Below are positions 1 through 7,855 of a DNA stretch of 64,000 nucleotides, piece by piece. The stretch comes from Dyella thiooxydans. Its GTDB lineage: Bacteria; Pseudomonadota; Gammaproteobacteria; Xanthomonadales; Rhodanobacteraceae. The stretch spans positions 744,001-808,000 of the forward strand of contig NZ_CP014841.1 in NCBI RefSeq assembly GCF_001641285.1. Reading direction: 5' to 3'. The notes beneath the pieces were generated by a model. It was not told the DNA's origin and did no database searches. It worked only from the letters and a program-made list of their open reading frames with translations. How positions within the stretch are numbered: the stretch's first letter is position 1; the number at the start of each line of letters is the position of its first letter. Position numbers and translations under genes: made by a program.

Positions 1-22
1 TTACCTGTTCAAGCTGATCCCG

Positions 23-376
23 TCAGAACTGAATGTTCTGTTCATTGTCCGTATGGTTGAGATAGTGCCCGTTGGAATCGAAGATCAGGGCCAGGTACTG
101 GGTATGGCTTTTCGGACCATGACCGACGAAGGTGCCTACAATCGGAATGAACGACTTGGGGTCCATCTTTTCACTTGAATATTCGTAGAAAAGTTGGGTT
201 GTGCCGTCGGTGTTATGCGTGGTGCTCATCGGCTGCCCGAAGATCCGTTCTGCATCCGTGATCGTGCTCACGCCAGGCCTGAGCTGCTTGACTTGGGCGA
301 CGTCGATGGGCTTGCCTGCCGTTGCGCATGCGGCCAAGACGCAGGTTGCGAGAGCGCCAAAGATCATCTTTCTCAT
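23..376 (-). CDS. Small SmpA/OmlA-like lipoprotein
   Basis: The protein has 117 residues. A lipoprotein signal peptide ends in LAAC, with Cys16 as the acylation site, so it should be a membrane-anchored lipoprotein. The mature part begins with a segment (about residues 24-55) resembling the BamE/SmpA/OmlA fold: a helix with a GVST-type turn and an FGQP motif, then a strand region with LFYEY. It lacks the length of true OmlA and sits beside mobile genes, so it is probably an accessory relative and not the Bam-complex subunit. The gene reads toward the window edge; its partner genes, if any, are outside. The lipoprotein call is firm and the function is not known. Confidence 0.75.
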   Translation of the reverse strand: MRKMIFGALATCVLAACATAGKPIDVAQVKQLRPGVSTITDAERIFGQPMSTTHNTDGTTQLFYEYSSEKMDPKSFIPIVGTFVGHGPKSHTQYLALIFDSNGHYLNHTDNEQNIQF

Positions 377-504
377 GCTGTTCCCCTGTTGGTATGCCTA
401 AGCTCCCAGCCCTCTTGATGGCGGCGGCAGCTTTAGAGAAAGATGGGGTATAGGCGCCTCAGCGCGCATCATCAAAAGTGATGAAAGAACGGCACGGAGA
501 TGGC

Positions 505-1671
505 ATGGAAGCAGTTGATGCACTCATCGCAAAGGTTTACGGATCTGTCTTGGAGCCGGGATCGTTCCTTCCGACGTTGTCGGACATCAACCAGCACTTG
601 GATTGCGACGGTGTCCACGTTGTAGGCTGGGACCGTCACGCCAATCAGATGATTGTGAGCATGCTGGTGGGCGACCATCTTCGCTCTGTGGAGGAGCGCT
701 ATCGCTCGTCACCCCACTACCAGCGTATCGATCCTAGAACTGCCCTGACCTTGGCCAAATCGCCGGGTGTGGCACTGGCGTGTCACGATTTCTTCGACGA
801 CGCTTATGTGGCGAAAAGCGAGTTCTACCAAGACCTTCTGATTCCGGGTGGGGCGCGTTACGTGCTCGGTGGAAACATCTTTCACGATGACCACCGGGAT
901 ATTGTCATCGCCTTCAACCACCTGGTAGGGCGGCCCCAGTTCTCGACGCGCCAGAGGCGAATCGCGGAGCGTATCCTCCCCCACCTTCACCAGTGGACGA
1001 TGATGATGCAGCAGGCGTCATCGCTCAGAATGGCCTTGGCTACGGGATTCCATGCCCTGGAACAACTCACCCAAGGAGTGGTTGCGCTTGATGGAAGGCT
1101 AAGGGTGCTCTACGCGAACCCTGTGGCCCAGAGAGTCCTTGGTGCCGGCCTTATGCGGCCTGGACTTGGGCTTACCGCGACTCATCCTTTGGGTAGGGAT
1201 GGCAGTGATTTTCTGAGGGAAGCCAACTCATCCCGGCAGTCGAAGACGTTCCTTGCTCAAAGTAAGCGAGGGGTTACCTCTCTAGCAGTCACTGCCTTTG
1301 CAGTACCGGTGGAAACGTCAGGGGACGGTCACAACACACCAGTTGGGCTTCAAGGATTGGGGGGCAGCGAAATCGCAACTACGGGGGAGTCGCTCTTTCA
1401 TGCGGTACGCCGGCCGAGCCTGGTGGTGCTCATTCGAAGCACGGAGCAGGCCAGTCCCATCGGAGAAGCTCAGCTCCGCGAGATTTTTGGTCTCACCCGC
1501 TCGGAAGCTCGCCTAGCCTTCGCTCTATGCGATGGTCAAGAGCCAAAGTCATTCGCAGAGCAGCACCAGGTAAGCATCAACACCGTTCGCACCCAAGTCC
1601 GAGCACTACTCCATAAGACAGGTGCTCGGTCACTCCGTGACCTTGTTCGTTTGCTTGCGAGCTTCTCTTAG
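505..1671 (+). CDS. LuxR-type regulator with PAS-like sensor region
   Basis: The protein has about 388 residues. The last 65 residues form a LuxR/GerE-type helix-turn-helix: an LTRSEARLAFALCDGQ segment, then the recognition helix SINTVRTQVRALLHKTG, ending in RSLRDLVRLL. Residues about 190-230 resemble a PAS sensor core (GVVALDGRLRVLYANPVAQ). The N-terminal 170 residues are unassigned. It probably acts as a single-component transcriptional regulator that senses a ligand. The ATG at 505 was preferred because a GGAG lies 6-9 bases upstream; GTG 478 and ATG 481 are in-frame alternatives. It diverges from the small lipoprotein gene across about 100 bases, so the two may share a control region. The target is unknown. 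Confidence 0.8.
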   Translation: MEAVDALIAKVYGSVLEPGSFLPTLSDINQHLDCDGVHVVGWDRHANQMIVSMLVGDHLRSVEERYRSSPHYQRIDPRTALTLAKSPGVALACHDFFDDAYVAKSEFYQDLLIPGGARYVLGGNIFHDDHRDIVIAFNHLVGRPQFSTRQRRIAERILPHLHQWTMMMQQASSLRMALATGFHALEQLTQGVVALDGRLRVLYANPVAQRVLGAGLMRPGLGLTATHPLGRDGSDFLREANSSRQSKTFLAQSKRGVTSLAVTAFAVPVETSGDGHNTPVGLQGLGGSEIATTGESLFHAVRRPSLVVLIRSTEQASPIGEAQLREIFGLTRSEARLAFALCDGQEPKSFAEQHQVSINTVRTQVRALLHKTGARSLRDLVRLLASFS

Positions 1672-1947
1672 CCGAGGGCGAAGTCGTCCCGAATGGCGGA
1701 CAAGAAAAACCCCAACGTCGGTTCCACCTGACTTACATGTCGGCTCACTAACGCCAGACAATCCGTCGGTTCGGGCCAGACGATGGGGCAGGGTCAGACT
1801 ACGAGATGGCGCTGCTGGATGTCACCAGGACACTCGTCGTTCTTGCGTCGGTAAGTGCTGACTAGGGCGTGGGTGACGAACCAAGGAGAAGCTCAGCGGT
1901 TTGGCGGTAGATACGCCGTCAGCGTGACCGAGGTTTGGACTGTAATG
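1672..1947. other. Intergenic stretch without a recognisable gene
   Basis: This region separates two convergent genes. I found no credible frame, tRNA or strong terminator hairpin in it. Short open frames here have no Shine-Dalgarno and no plausible protein character. Confidence 0.5.
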
Positions 1948-2331
1948 TCACGTCTCTTCTTCGACTGTTCGTGTGCGCCAACGACCTGTCGAGATCCATC
2001 GAAGGACAAAGAAGAGCGGCCAAACGGCGAGAGCTACCAGAAGCAAAAGGACCCCAAGTCCCTGGGTCCGATAGTCGTTGTCAATGCTTTCTTGCATCGA
2101 CCTCAGCTGAAAGGGATTTAGTTCGAACTGATCCTCGCATGAGATAGTGCGGAAGTAGCGTTGTGGGTCTGCTTGGCACGCCTGCAAGTCTTGATTGTGT
2201 TTGGCAACCGTCGCGTCACGGAATCCCTCATCACCTTTGGCGCCGAGGGTCCCAAGTAAAGTTGCCCAGCCCCCTGCGAGGACGAGTATCACAGTCAGAA
2301 CGATCAAAGAGCGCCGAATCACCTGTTCCAT
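1948..2331 (-). CDS. Small two-helix membrane protein
   Basis: Starting at the ATG at 2331 (preceded by GATGGGAAA), the protein has 127 residues. Transmembrane segments are predicted at about residues 6-27 and 92-115, with a soluble loop of about 65 residues between them that holds two Cys (QACQADPQR and ISCEDQ). The C-terminus is basic (RWRTRTVEEET). I do not recognise the family. It follows the broken ATPase gene on the same strand by about 40 bases and may have been the last gene of that locus. Membrane effectors often accompany ATPase sensors in defence loci, but no effector signature is visible here. Confidence 0.6.
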   Translation of the reverse strand: MEQVIRRSLIVLTVILVLAGGWATLLGTLGAKGDEGFRDATVAKHNQDLQACQADPQRYFRTISCEDQFELNPFQLRSMQESIDNDYRTQGLGVLLLLVALAVWPLFFVLRWISTGRWRTRTVEEET

Positions 2332-2372
2332 TTTCCCATCCCCATTAGTGGTTAGGAGGCCTTGGGCCATCT

Positions 2373-3762
2373 CTACTTGTGAGCGTTCGTCCACGCCTTG
2401 GTCAGCGAAGCGAACACGTGCGCCATCTCACCTTCGAACTGCTCCTTCGAAATGTTGGCTCCGACTTCCTTAGCAAGTGCAGTCTTCTCGCCACTCTTCA
2501 TGGTCTTCACCTGTTCCGCTGTCTTCCGCCAGGGTTCGGGGTAGCACTCTTCGAGAGACCCGAACGGGCTCTCTACGAATTGCCCTCGCTGAAAAAAATC
2601 CTGGTAGTTGCGCTTGAAGACTTCGAAGTCTGCTTGCTTTTCTGGCGATGGCTTATCGCAGAGCACCACGAGCTGGTTGCGGTATACCGGGGTGTGGGCG
2701 AGAGGGACGAACACACGATTGATGGCCTCCATCGAGCGTCCCTGGGTCTTGTGGTCGCCCTCGGAACGAATGAGTTTGACGTGGGGCTTGTCGGCATAGA
2801 AGCGGCGCATGACCAAACCAAGGAACAGGTCCTCGGAGGCACCTTCAACGATAATGAAATTCTGCGGGAAGAGGAGGTCGGCAGGAGATCCACCCAGCAG
2901 CTCGTATACGAGATCCGGCTTGTCTTGCTCGGTGATGGGGCGAATCTGTGTGGCTCCATCCTTCTTCTCGACACGCCAGAGCGTCTGTTGGTTGTGGTCG
3001 TCGGTCACCAAGACGGAAGAGTGCGTGTTGATGAACACCTGGTCGCCGTTGGCCACAAGCTCCATGAGTGCCTGTTTGAGCTGTCGCTGGGCAGTGGGGT
3101 GGAGGTGGAGTTCTGCTTCATCGATGAGGAAGAGGAAGCACTTGCCGCCATCATCACTCTCACGTCGATGGTCCGAGTAGGCCTTCAAGATGGCAAGCAT
3201 AAGGGCTCGCTGCATGCCGTCGCCTTTTTCCTCGGCCGACGTCTCGATTCCATCGTTCACCGACGTCTCAAAGGACTTCAAAAGCTCATCGAACATCGGC
3301 GGCTTCACCCCGAAGCCCACCTTGCTGCATTCGGGGAACTGCTGCTCCAAGTGTTCACGCACCTTGCCTGCTAAGCGGTCAAGCTCCTGCTTCACTTCCG
3401 ACTTGTCATGCGTGAACAGCTCGTCGAACTTCTCCTTGAACTCGCGATATTTTTCGCTCTTCTCGAGGATGGCGTTGAGCACCCCTGACAACATCTCACC
3501 GATGGGTGTCTTCTTCCCCCACTTGGAGACTTCGTTGAGCGAAGTCCGTGTCGATACGTATTGAAGGCGTGGGACACAATCGTTGAAGGCTTTGTCGAAG
3601 CCTGCGAAGTTTTTCTGAGTCCATTGTTCCTTCTTCTCGTCCCATAGCTGACGCTTCGAGGGGTCCTCTGCCGTGGTCCGCCTTACCTTGATGACATCTT
3701 GCCCATCGGCAAATTTTTCGAACTTCGCCTTCGTCCCTTCGTTGACAACGAGCGTGTGCAGA
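2373..3762 (-). pseudogene. AAA/OLD-like ATPase, N-terminus lost to an IS insertion
   Basis: The minus-strand frame stays open from the stop at 2373 up to the IS end at 3762, well upstream of the first ATG (3494). About 462 residues remain. A Walker B/ABC-type segment is visible (FLFLIDEAELHLHP, then a D-loop-like STAHSS-type stretch, here INTHSSVLV). A Toprim-like segment follows (FIIVEGASEDLFL, later LVVLCDKPSPE), as in OLD-family nucleases. The Walker A motif is absent because the N-terminus has been removed at the IS boundary. The surviving part cannot bind ATP normally and is probably non-functional. It lies downstream of a truncated Mod-type methyltransferase, suggesting both came from one phage-defence or restriction locus. 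Confidence 0.8.
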
Positions 3763-5065
3763 ATTTTGTGTAACCGGGATTCGAGTTACAGCTGAGGGAG
3801 TCGTTCCTCGAACTGGATCGTAAAGCGGTTGAGCGCGGCCTTCCAATCACGGATCGGCAGCGTCCATTTCTTGCTGATGTTGCGCAGGGCCAGATAGAAC
3901 AGCTTCACCAGTGCCTCGTCGCTCGGGAAGGCCCCGCGGTGCTTGGTCAGCTTGCGCAGGCTCATGTTCACCGACTCGATGGCGTTGGTCGTGTAGATCA
4001 CCTTGCGGATCTCTGGCGGGTAGTCGAAGAACGGGATCAGGCGCGGCCAGTTGCGTCGCCAGGACTGCCCGATCGGCAGGTATTCCTTGTCCCAGCGGGC
4101 CTCGAACTCGGCGAGCCGCTGCTCGGCCTCCTCGGCGGTGGCACAGGTGTAGATGCGCTTGAGGTCGGCGGCCACCTCCGGCCGTCGCTTCCACGACACG
4201 TAGTTCAGGCTGTGCCGCACCATGTGTACGAGGCACAACTGCACCGTCGTGTGCGGGAATACGGTCTCGATCGCTTCGGGGAAACCCTTCAGGCCGTCGA
4301 CGCAGGCGATGAAGATGTCCTGCACCCCGCGGTTGCGCAGCTCGGTCACCACCTGCAGCCAGAACTTGGCGCCCTCGGTCTGCGCCAGCCACAGCCCAAG
4401 GACCTCCTTCTCGCCGGCCATGGTGATGCCAATGGCCAGGTAGACCGCCTTCACCCGCACCGCGCCCTCGCGCACCTTCACATGGATGCAGTCCAGGTAG
4501 ACGATCGGATACACCGGATCGAGCGGCCGGCCTTGCCAGGCCTTCACCTCGTCGATCACTGCATCGGTGACCGAGGAGATCAGGCTCGGCGAGACCTCCG
4601 TGCCATACATCTCTTCCAGGTGCGCCTGGATCTCGCGCACCGTCATGCCGCGGGCGTAGAGCGACAGGATCTTGTCGTCGAAGCCGCTCCAGCGAGTCTG
4701 GTGCTTGGGAATCAGCTTCGGCTCGAAGCTGCCGTGCCGGTCGCGCGGGATCTCGATCGGCAGCTCGCCGAACTCGCCCTTGAGCGTCTTGCGGCTGCGG
4801 CCGTTGCGGGTGTTGCCGGCCGGGTTGGCCACCGGCTCGTGCTTATCGTGACCGAGGTGCTCGGTCATCTCCGCATCCAGCGCCTTCTCGACCAGCAGCT
4901 TGGTCAGCTGCTTGAGCAGGCCGTTCTCGCCGATCAGGTCTTCGGGCTTCTTGTAGTTCGCCAACAGGCTGCTAAGCAGCTCGTCGGGCACCTCGTGTTT
5001 GCGTGGACTCATGGTCTCTCCGGGTCTGGCGGCAGTGTCCTGCCTGGGACCCGGTTACACAAAAT
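3763..5065 (-). mobile_element. IS256-family insertion sequence with matching terminal repeats
   Basis: The terminal inverted repeats share 16 identical bases: ATTTTGTGTAACCGGG at 3763-3778 and its complement at 5050-5065. The only gene inside is the transposase. The flanking bases (GTGTGCAGA on the left, CTAGGACAC on the right) show no 8-9 bp target duplication. That absence, with both flanking genes broken at the IS edges, points to an IS-mediated deletion or recombination between two copies and not to a simple insertion. Confidence 0.9.
3786..5012 (-). CDS. IS256-family transposase
   Basis: This DDE transposase of 408 residues has the usual length for the family. It cuts at the IS ends and moves the element by a copy-out or circle pathway. 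The N-terminal part contains LLVEKALDAEMTEHLGHDKH, and the catalytic core has the YLDCIHVKVREG segment (first Asp), IACVDGLKGFPEAI (second Asp) and YTTNAIESVN (catalytic Glu). All three acidic residues are present and the frame is intact, so the enzyme is probably active. The start at 5012 lies about 50 bases inside the right terminal repeat, as expected for this family. Confidence 0.96.
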   Translation of the reverse strand: MSPRKHEVPDELLSSLLANYKKPEDLIGENGLLKQLTKLLVEKALDAEMTEHLGHDKHEPVANPAGNTRNGRSRKTLKGEFGELPIEIPRDRHGSFEPKLIPKHQTRWSGFDDKILSLYARGMTVREIQAHLEEMYGTEVSPSLISSVTDAVIDEVKAWQGRPLDPVYPIVYLDCIHVKVREGAVRVKAVYLAIGITMAGEKEVLGLWLAQTEGAKFWLQVVTELRNRGVQDIFIACVDGLKGFPEAIETVFPHTTVQLCLVHMVRHSLNYVSWKRRPEVAADLKRIYTCATAEEAEQRLAEFEARWDKEYLPIGQSWRRNWPRLIPFFDYPPEIRKVIYTTNAIESVNMSLRKLTKHRGAFPSDEALVKLFYLALRNISKKWTLPIRDWKAALNRFTIQFEERLPQL

Positions 5066-5901
5066 CTAGGACACGCCCGGCGGAATATTTTATTTGGGTC
5101 ATTAAGTGATTGATCAATCATTTGTTGAGCGTCGGCACTGACGCTGTTGTAATCAGGTCTTACAAACTGAGCTACTTGATTCGCGTGTGAAATCACAAAA
5201 TCATTGATGAAATTTTCGAGACCCTCCCCATACTCCTTCTTGAGTTCGGCAGTCTTCATTCCCGTGGTGTTGGAGATTGCGGCAGAGAGGGTGGTGAACT
5301 TCCACTTTTCATGAGATTCATTGGGATTGGTCAAGAATTTCCCATAGCGTTTATCTCTTTCTCGTCCAGTGAATAGTCGATTAGGTTTCCACTGTGACTT
5401 GTTCTTTGAGTAGACAAGCAGGAAGTTAGTGGTGTTGACCATTCCTGGGTTGATGCTTTTGTGTCCCGTTGCCGCCCCTTGTTTGAAAGTGACAATCGCG
5501 ATTCGATTTTTCCTTCCCATGACTTCATCTGCTATGGCTATGAGGTAGCCAAGTTCGTTGTCATCAATGTGAAGGAAAAGAGTTCCGTCTTCGCTTAACA
5601 GCTCACGTTGGAGTGTGAGCGCGGGATATATCATGGAGAGCCATATCGAATGCTCAACATTATCGTCGAAGTCCTTAAAGGCTTGCTTCGTGTTGAATGG
5701 CGGGTCTCCATAGACGCACTTCACCTTTCCCGCATAGTAGGGAAGCAAGGCTTTCAATGCTTCGAGGTTGTCGCCTTCAATGAGCATGTTCTCGGAATCT
5801 TCTCCGTAGCTCATCGACTTGTTTGGAATCATCAAGCGGTAGGGAGCCTTTGCGGCTTCCGTCAATGCTTTGTTCCGTTCATTCCATTCCAACCAAGGCA
5901 T
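5066..5901 (-). pseudogene. Type III Mod-like adenine methyltransferase, C-terminus lost at the IS
   Basis: About 278 residues are left, from the ATG at 5901 (AAGGGG lies 8 bases upstream) to the IS edge at 5066, where the frame runs on into the terminal repeat. The sequence shows the beta-class order of an N6-adenine/N4-cytosine methyltransferase: MLIEGDNLEALKAL, then the catalytic GDPPFNT, then FLHIDDNELGYL. Type III Mod proteins are usually about twice this length, so the AdoMet-binding C-terminal half and probably a Res helicase gene downstream have been deleted. The gene starts 70 bases after the stop of the integrase gene and reads the same way. It is probably inactive. Confidence 0.85.
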
Positions 5902-5971
5902 GTGTGCCCCTTCACTTACGATTTCGGATTGATGGTGGAGCATACCCTACCAAGGGGTTTTCTCTCGGAGG

Positions 5972-7372
5972 TTAAGCGTGTTGAAGCTTCAATGCCTGCG
6001 CTCGGGCCAAGGCTTCAATCATCTTGTCCGGCGACAGTGGTAGCAAGGCTTCGATCGCACGCCCTAAGTCTCCATCATGGACGCGTTCTCCTCGCTTCTC
6101 AGACTCAATCTTGTGGAGCAGGGCGGCTAGGTCTTCGGCGCTGGCGTTGAAGTAGCGCTTTAATACGCCCAAGTCTTCATGGCCTGAGATGGCCGCGACT
6201 TGGAGTGGGTTGTTGAGGGTATGACCCAACTCCGTGATGCGCGTATGCCTTAGATCATGAAGCCGGGCACCTTTGACCTTGGCTTTCGCACAGGCGCGAT
6301 TCCAGGCTTGTGTGAGGGTATCGGCTCCAAGCCTCGTGCCAAGTTGACCCACAAAGACCGGCCCCTTCGCGTCTTTGCCTCCCATGGTGTCCCGAAGCTC
6401 TCGAAGCTTCTTGGCCACGCTCTCGGGAATGGGGATGGAACGATTCTTTGCTTCGGCGCCTTGCTTGTTCTTGTGCTTGCTTTTCGTGTCTCGGAGGAGG
6501 GCAGTGGCATGCTTGCCATCCAAGCTCAGGTCTTCCCAATCGAGCTTGACGACTTCCGCCCTTCGAGCTGCCGTGAAACGTGCGGTGTAGATGGCCACCT
6601 GGGTGCTGGGCCATGCGGAGCCCAAGGCTGCTTCAACGCGTCGCCACTCATCGTCTTTCAAGGTGCGCTCACGCCCTCTGTTGCTGGGCGGTAGGTCCAG
6701 CTCTTTCCATCGGGCAATCGGGTTGGCCACATCAATGGCCCATGCGCTTTTCGCATGCTGAAAGAGCCAGCTCAGGAAGCTCATCAGTCGGCGCACACTG
6801 TCGGCGGGTGCCGGCTTGCCATCCTTGCCTTTCAAGCGCGCCGCCAAGCTCCATGGCGCGTCCTTGCCAGAGAAGTGGGAAGGGTTGAGGCTGGTCACCG
6901 TCTTGGCGCACAGGTCAGGAAATCCTTCGGGGTTGCCCGTGTGTTTCCTGTCGGCCCGACCCAAGAGCATGCGTGCGTAGCTGACCTTCAAGCGTAGGTG
7001 CTTGGTGTTGCCCCCTTCCGCTTCGATGGCTTCGATGGTCGGAGTCAGCTCCTCGATCAGCCTTTCGAGCAAACCACCGAAGGTCCAGGCTTCGGCCAGC
7101 TGTGACCTTGGCTTGTCGTGAAGCCTCAGAGCTGCTCGCTCTTCAATCGCGGCCTTGTTCGCACTGTCGAGCGCGTTCTGGCGCGTGGTGGGTCCAGTCT
7201 TGGCGTTCGGATCGAACGGGAACACGCGGGTCGGCAGATAGGCTCTGGTGCCGTCTTTTTGCGTCCAACGCACTTTCAGCTCATAGCGAGGCCTTCCATC
7301 CTCGCGGAGATACACCCCACGCTCGCGCCTTTCCGTGGTCTTCTTGGTCTTGCCTGCTGCCTTCGTTGCCAT
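5972..7372 (-). CDS. Tyrosine-type site-specific integrase
   Basis: This 466-residue recombinase integrates and excises an element at a tRNA gene. The catalytic C-terminal domain shows FTAARRAEVVKLDWEDL (first Arg), HDLRHTRITELGH (His-x-x-Arg) and GHEDLGVLKRYF (His/Trp position and nucleophile Tyr). The N-terminal Lys/Arg-rich segment and SAM-like core-binding region lie at about residues 1-200. The gene starts 26 bases from the 5' end of tRNA-Arg(CCT) and reads away from it. Tandem ATTTGTCCCAG repeats beyond the tRNA are the likely arm-binding sites. The gene is intact. Confidence 0.95.
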   Translation of the reverse strand: MATKAAGKTKKTTERRERGVYLREDGRPRYELKVRWTQKDGTRAYLPTRVFPFDPNAKTGPTTRQNALDSANKAAIEERAALRLHDKPRSQLAEAWTFGGLLERLIEELTPTIEAIEAEGGNTKHLRLKVSYARMLLGRADRKHTGNPEGFPDLCAKTVTSLNPSHFSGKDAPWSLAARLKGKDGKPAPADSVRRLMSFLSWLFQHAKSAWAIDVANPIARWKELDLPPSNRGRERTLKDDEWRRVEAALGSAWPSTQVAIYTARFTAARRAEVVKLDWEDLSLDGKHATALLRDTKSKHKNKQGAEAKNRSIPIPESVAKKLRELRDTMGGKDAKGPVFVGQLGTRLGADTLTQAWNRACAKAKVKGARLHDLRHTRITELGHTLNNPLQVAAISGHEDLGVLKRYFNASAEDLAALLHKIESEKRGERVHDGDLGRAIEALLPLSPDKMIEALARAQALKLQHA

Positions 7373-7397
7373 CGGTCGGGTATCCTTCTCGGCTCGT

Positions 7398-7474
7398 GGC
7401 CCCGTAGCTCAGCTGGATAGAGCGGTCGCCTCCTAAGCGGCAGGTCGCGCGTTCGAATCGCGCCGGGGTCACCA
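7398..7474 (+). tRNA. tRNA-Arg (anticodon CCT)
   Basis: A full 77-base cloverleaf can be drawn. The acceptor stem is GGCCCCG/CGGGGTC, the anticodon stem GTCGC/GCGGC with loop CTCCTAA (anticodon CCT), and the T arm GCGCG-TTCGAAT-CGCGC. CCA is encoded. It decodes AGG. It may be carried by the neighbouring element, because a second, displaced 3' half of another tRNA-Arg(CCT) lies 84 bases downstream. Confidence 0.97.
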
Positions 7475-7486
7475 CTTTTTTAGCGC

Positions 7487-7508
7487 ATTTGTCCCAGATT
7501 TGTCCCAG
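7487..7508 (+). repeat. Tandem 11-bp repeats, probable integrase arm sites
   Basis: Two adjacent perfect copies of ATTTGTCCCAG lie between the intact tRNA-Arg and the displaced tRNA half. Their position, about 50-70 bases from the likely crossover, fits arm-type binding sites of a tyrosine integrase. Confidence 0.6.
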
Positions 7509-7557
7509 GTATTCTTCGAGGCCTAGTGATTTCAAGGTCTTAGGGGGGATATCAGAA

Positions 7558-7604
7558 CCCTCCTAAGGGGCAGGTCGGACGTTCGAATCGTCTCGAGGGC
7601 ACCA
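7558..7604 (+). pseudogene. Displaced 3' half of a second tRNA-Arg(CCT)
   Basis: This 47-base segment starts in the anticodon loop (CCTCCTAAGG) and runs through a T arm (GGACG-TTCGAAT-CGTCT) to an acceptor 3' strand CGAGGGC-A-CCA. It has no 5' half. Its acceptor and T-stem bases differ from the intact copy upstream, so it comes from a distinct tRNA gene and is not a simple duplication. An imperfect inverted repeat (CTTAGG ... CCTAAG) surrounds the junction. It marks the chromosomal end of an integration event. Confidence 0.8.
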
Positions 7605-7855
7605 TTTTCGAGCATTCCGCCGGGCCGTCCGCGGGTCGCGGCTCTCCGGTAGCCACCACGGCGCCCGCCCCACGCTTCCGCGGCACCTCGTTCCTCGGCA
7701 TCCGGGGACCTCCGGCACCGTCGTTCCCGGGAGAGCGGAAGCGGCGGGGGGCCTGGATGCGGCCTTGCCGGCACGCGGGGCATCCCGGGCGCTCCGATGG
7801 CCTCGTGCAAGGCGCCGACCCAGCCCGGAAGCGGCATCCGGACTATGATCGGACG

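Larger units (their letters stand above)
1..7557. mobile_element. Lower-GC integrated region at tRNA-Arg(CCT), left end outside window
   Basis: This stretch is visibly less GC-rich than the DNA after 7856. It combines an integrase, an insertion sequence, broken defence-type genes and orphan regulators. It ends at a displaced 3' half of tRNA-Arg(CCT) at 7558-7604, preceded by two 11-bp direct repeats that look like integrase arm sites. The left junction is not in the window, so the extent is inferred. The intact tRNA-Arg at 7398-7474 would then be carried by the element to replace the host gene it split. Confidence 0.45.

Noticed and set aside
1740-1830. A TAACGCC motif that could be taken for an attC end
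   Set aside because: No matching second box or foldable stem at a proper distance; not next to a cassette-like gene.
3939-5069. A 376-codon plus-strand frame opposite the transposase
   Set aside because: Antisense to a complete IS256 transposase, with the usual His/Gln/Val-rich shadow composition.
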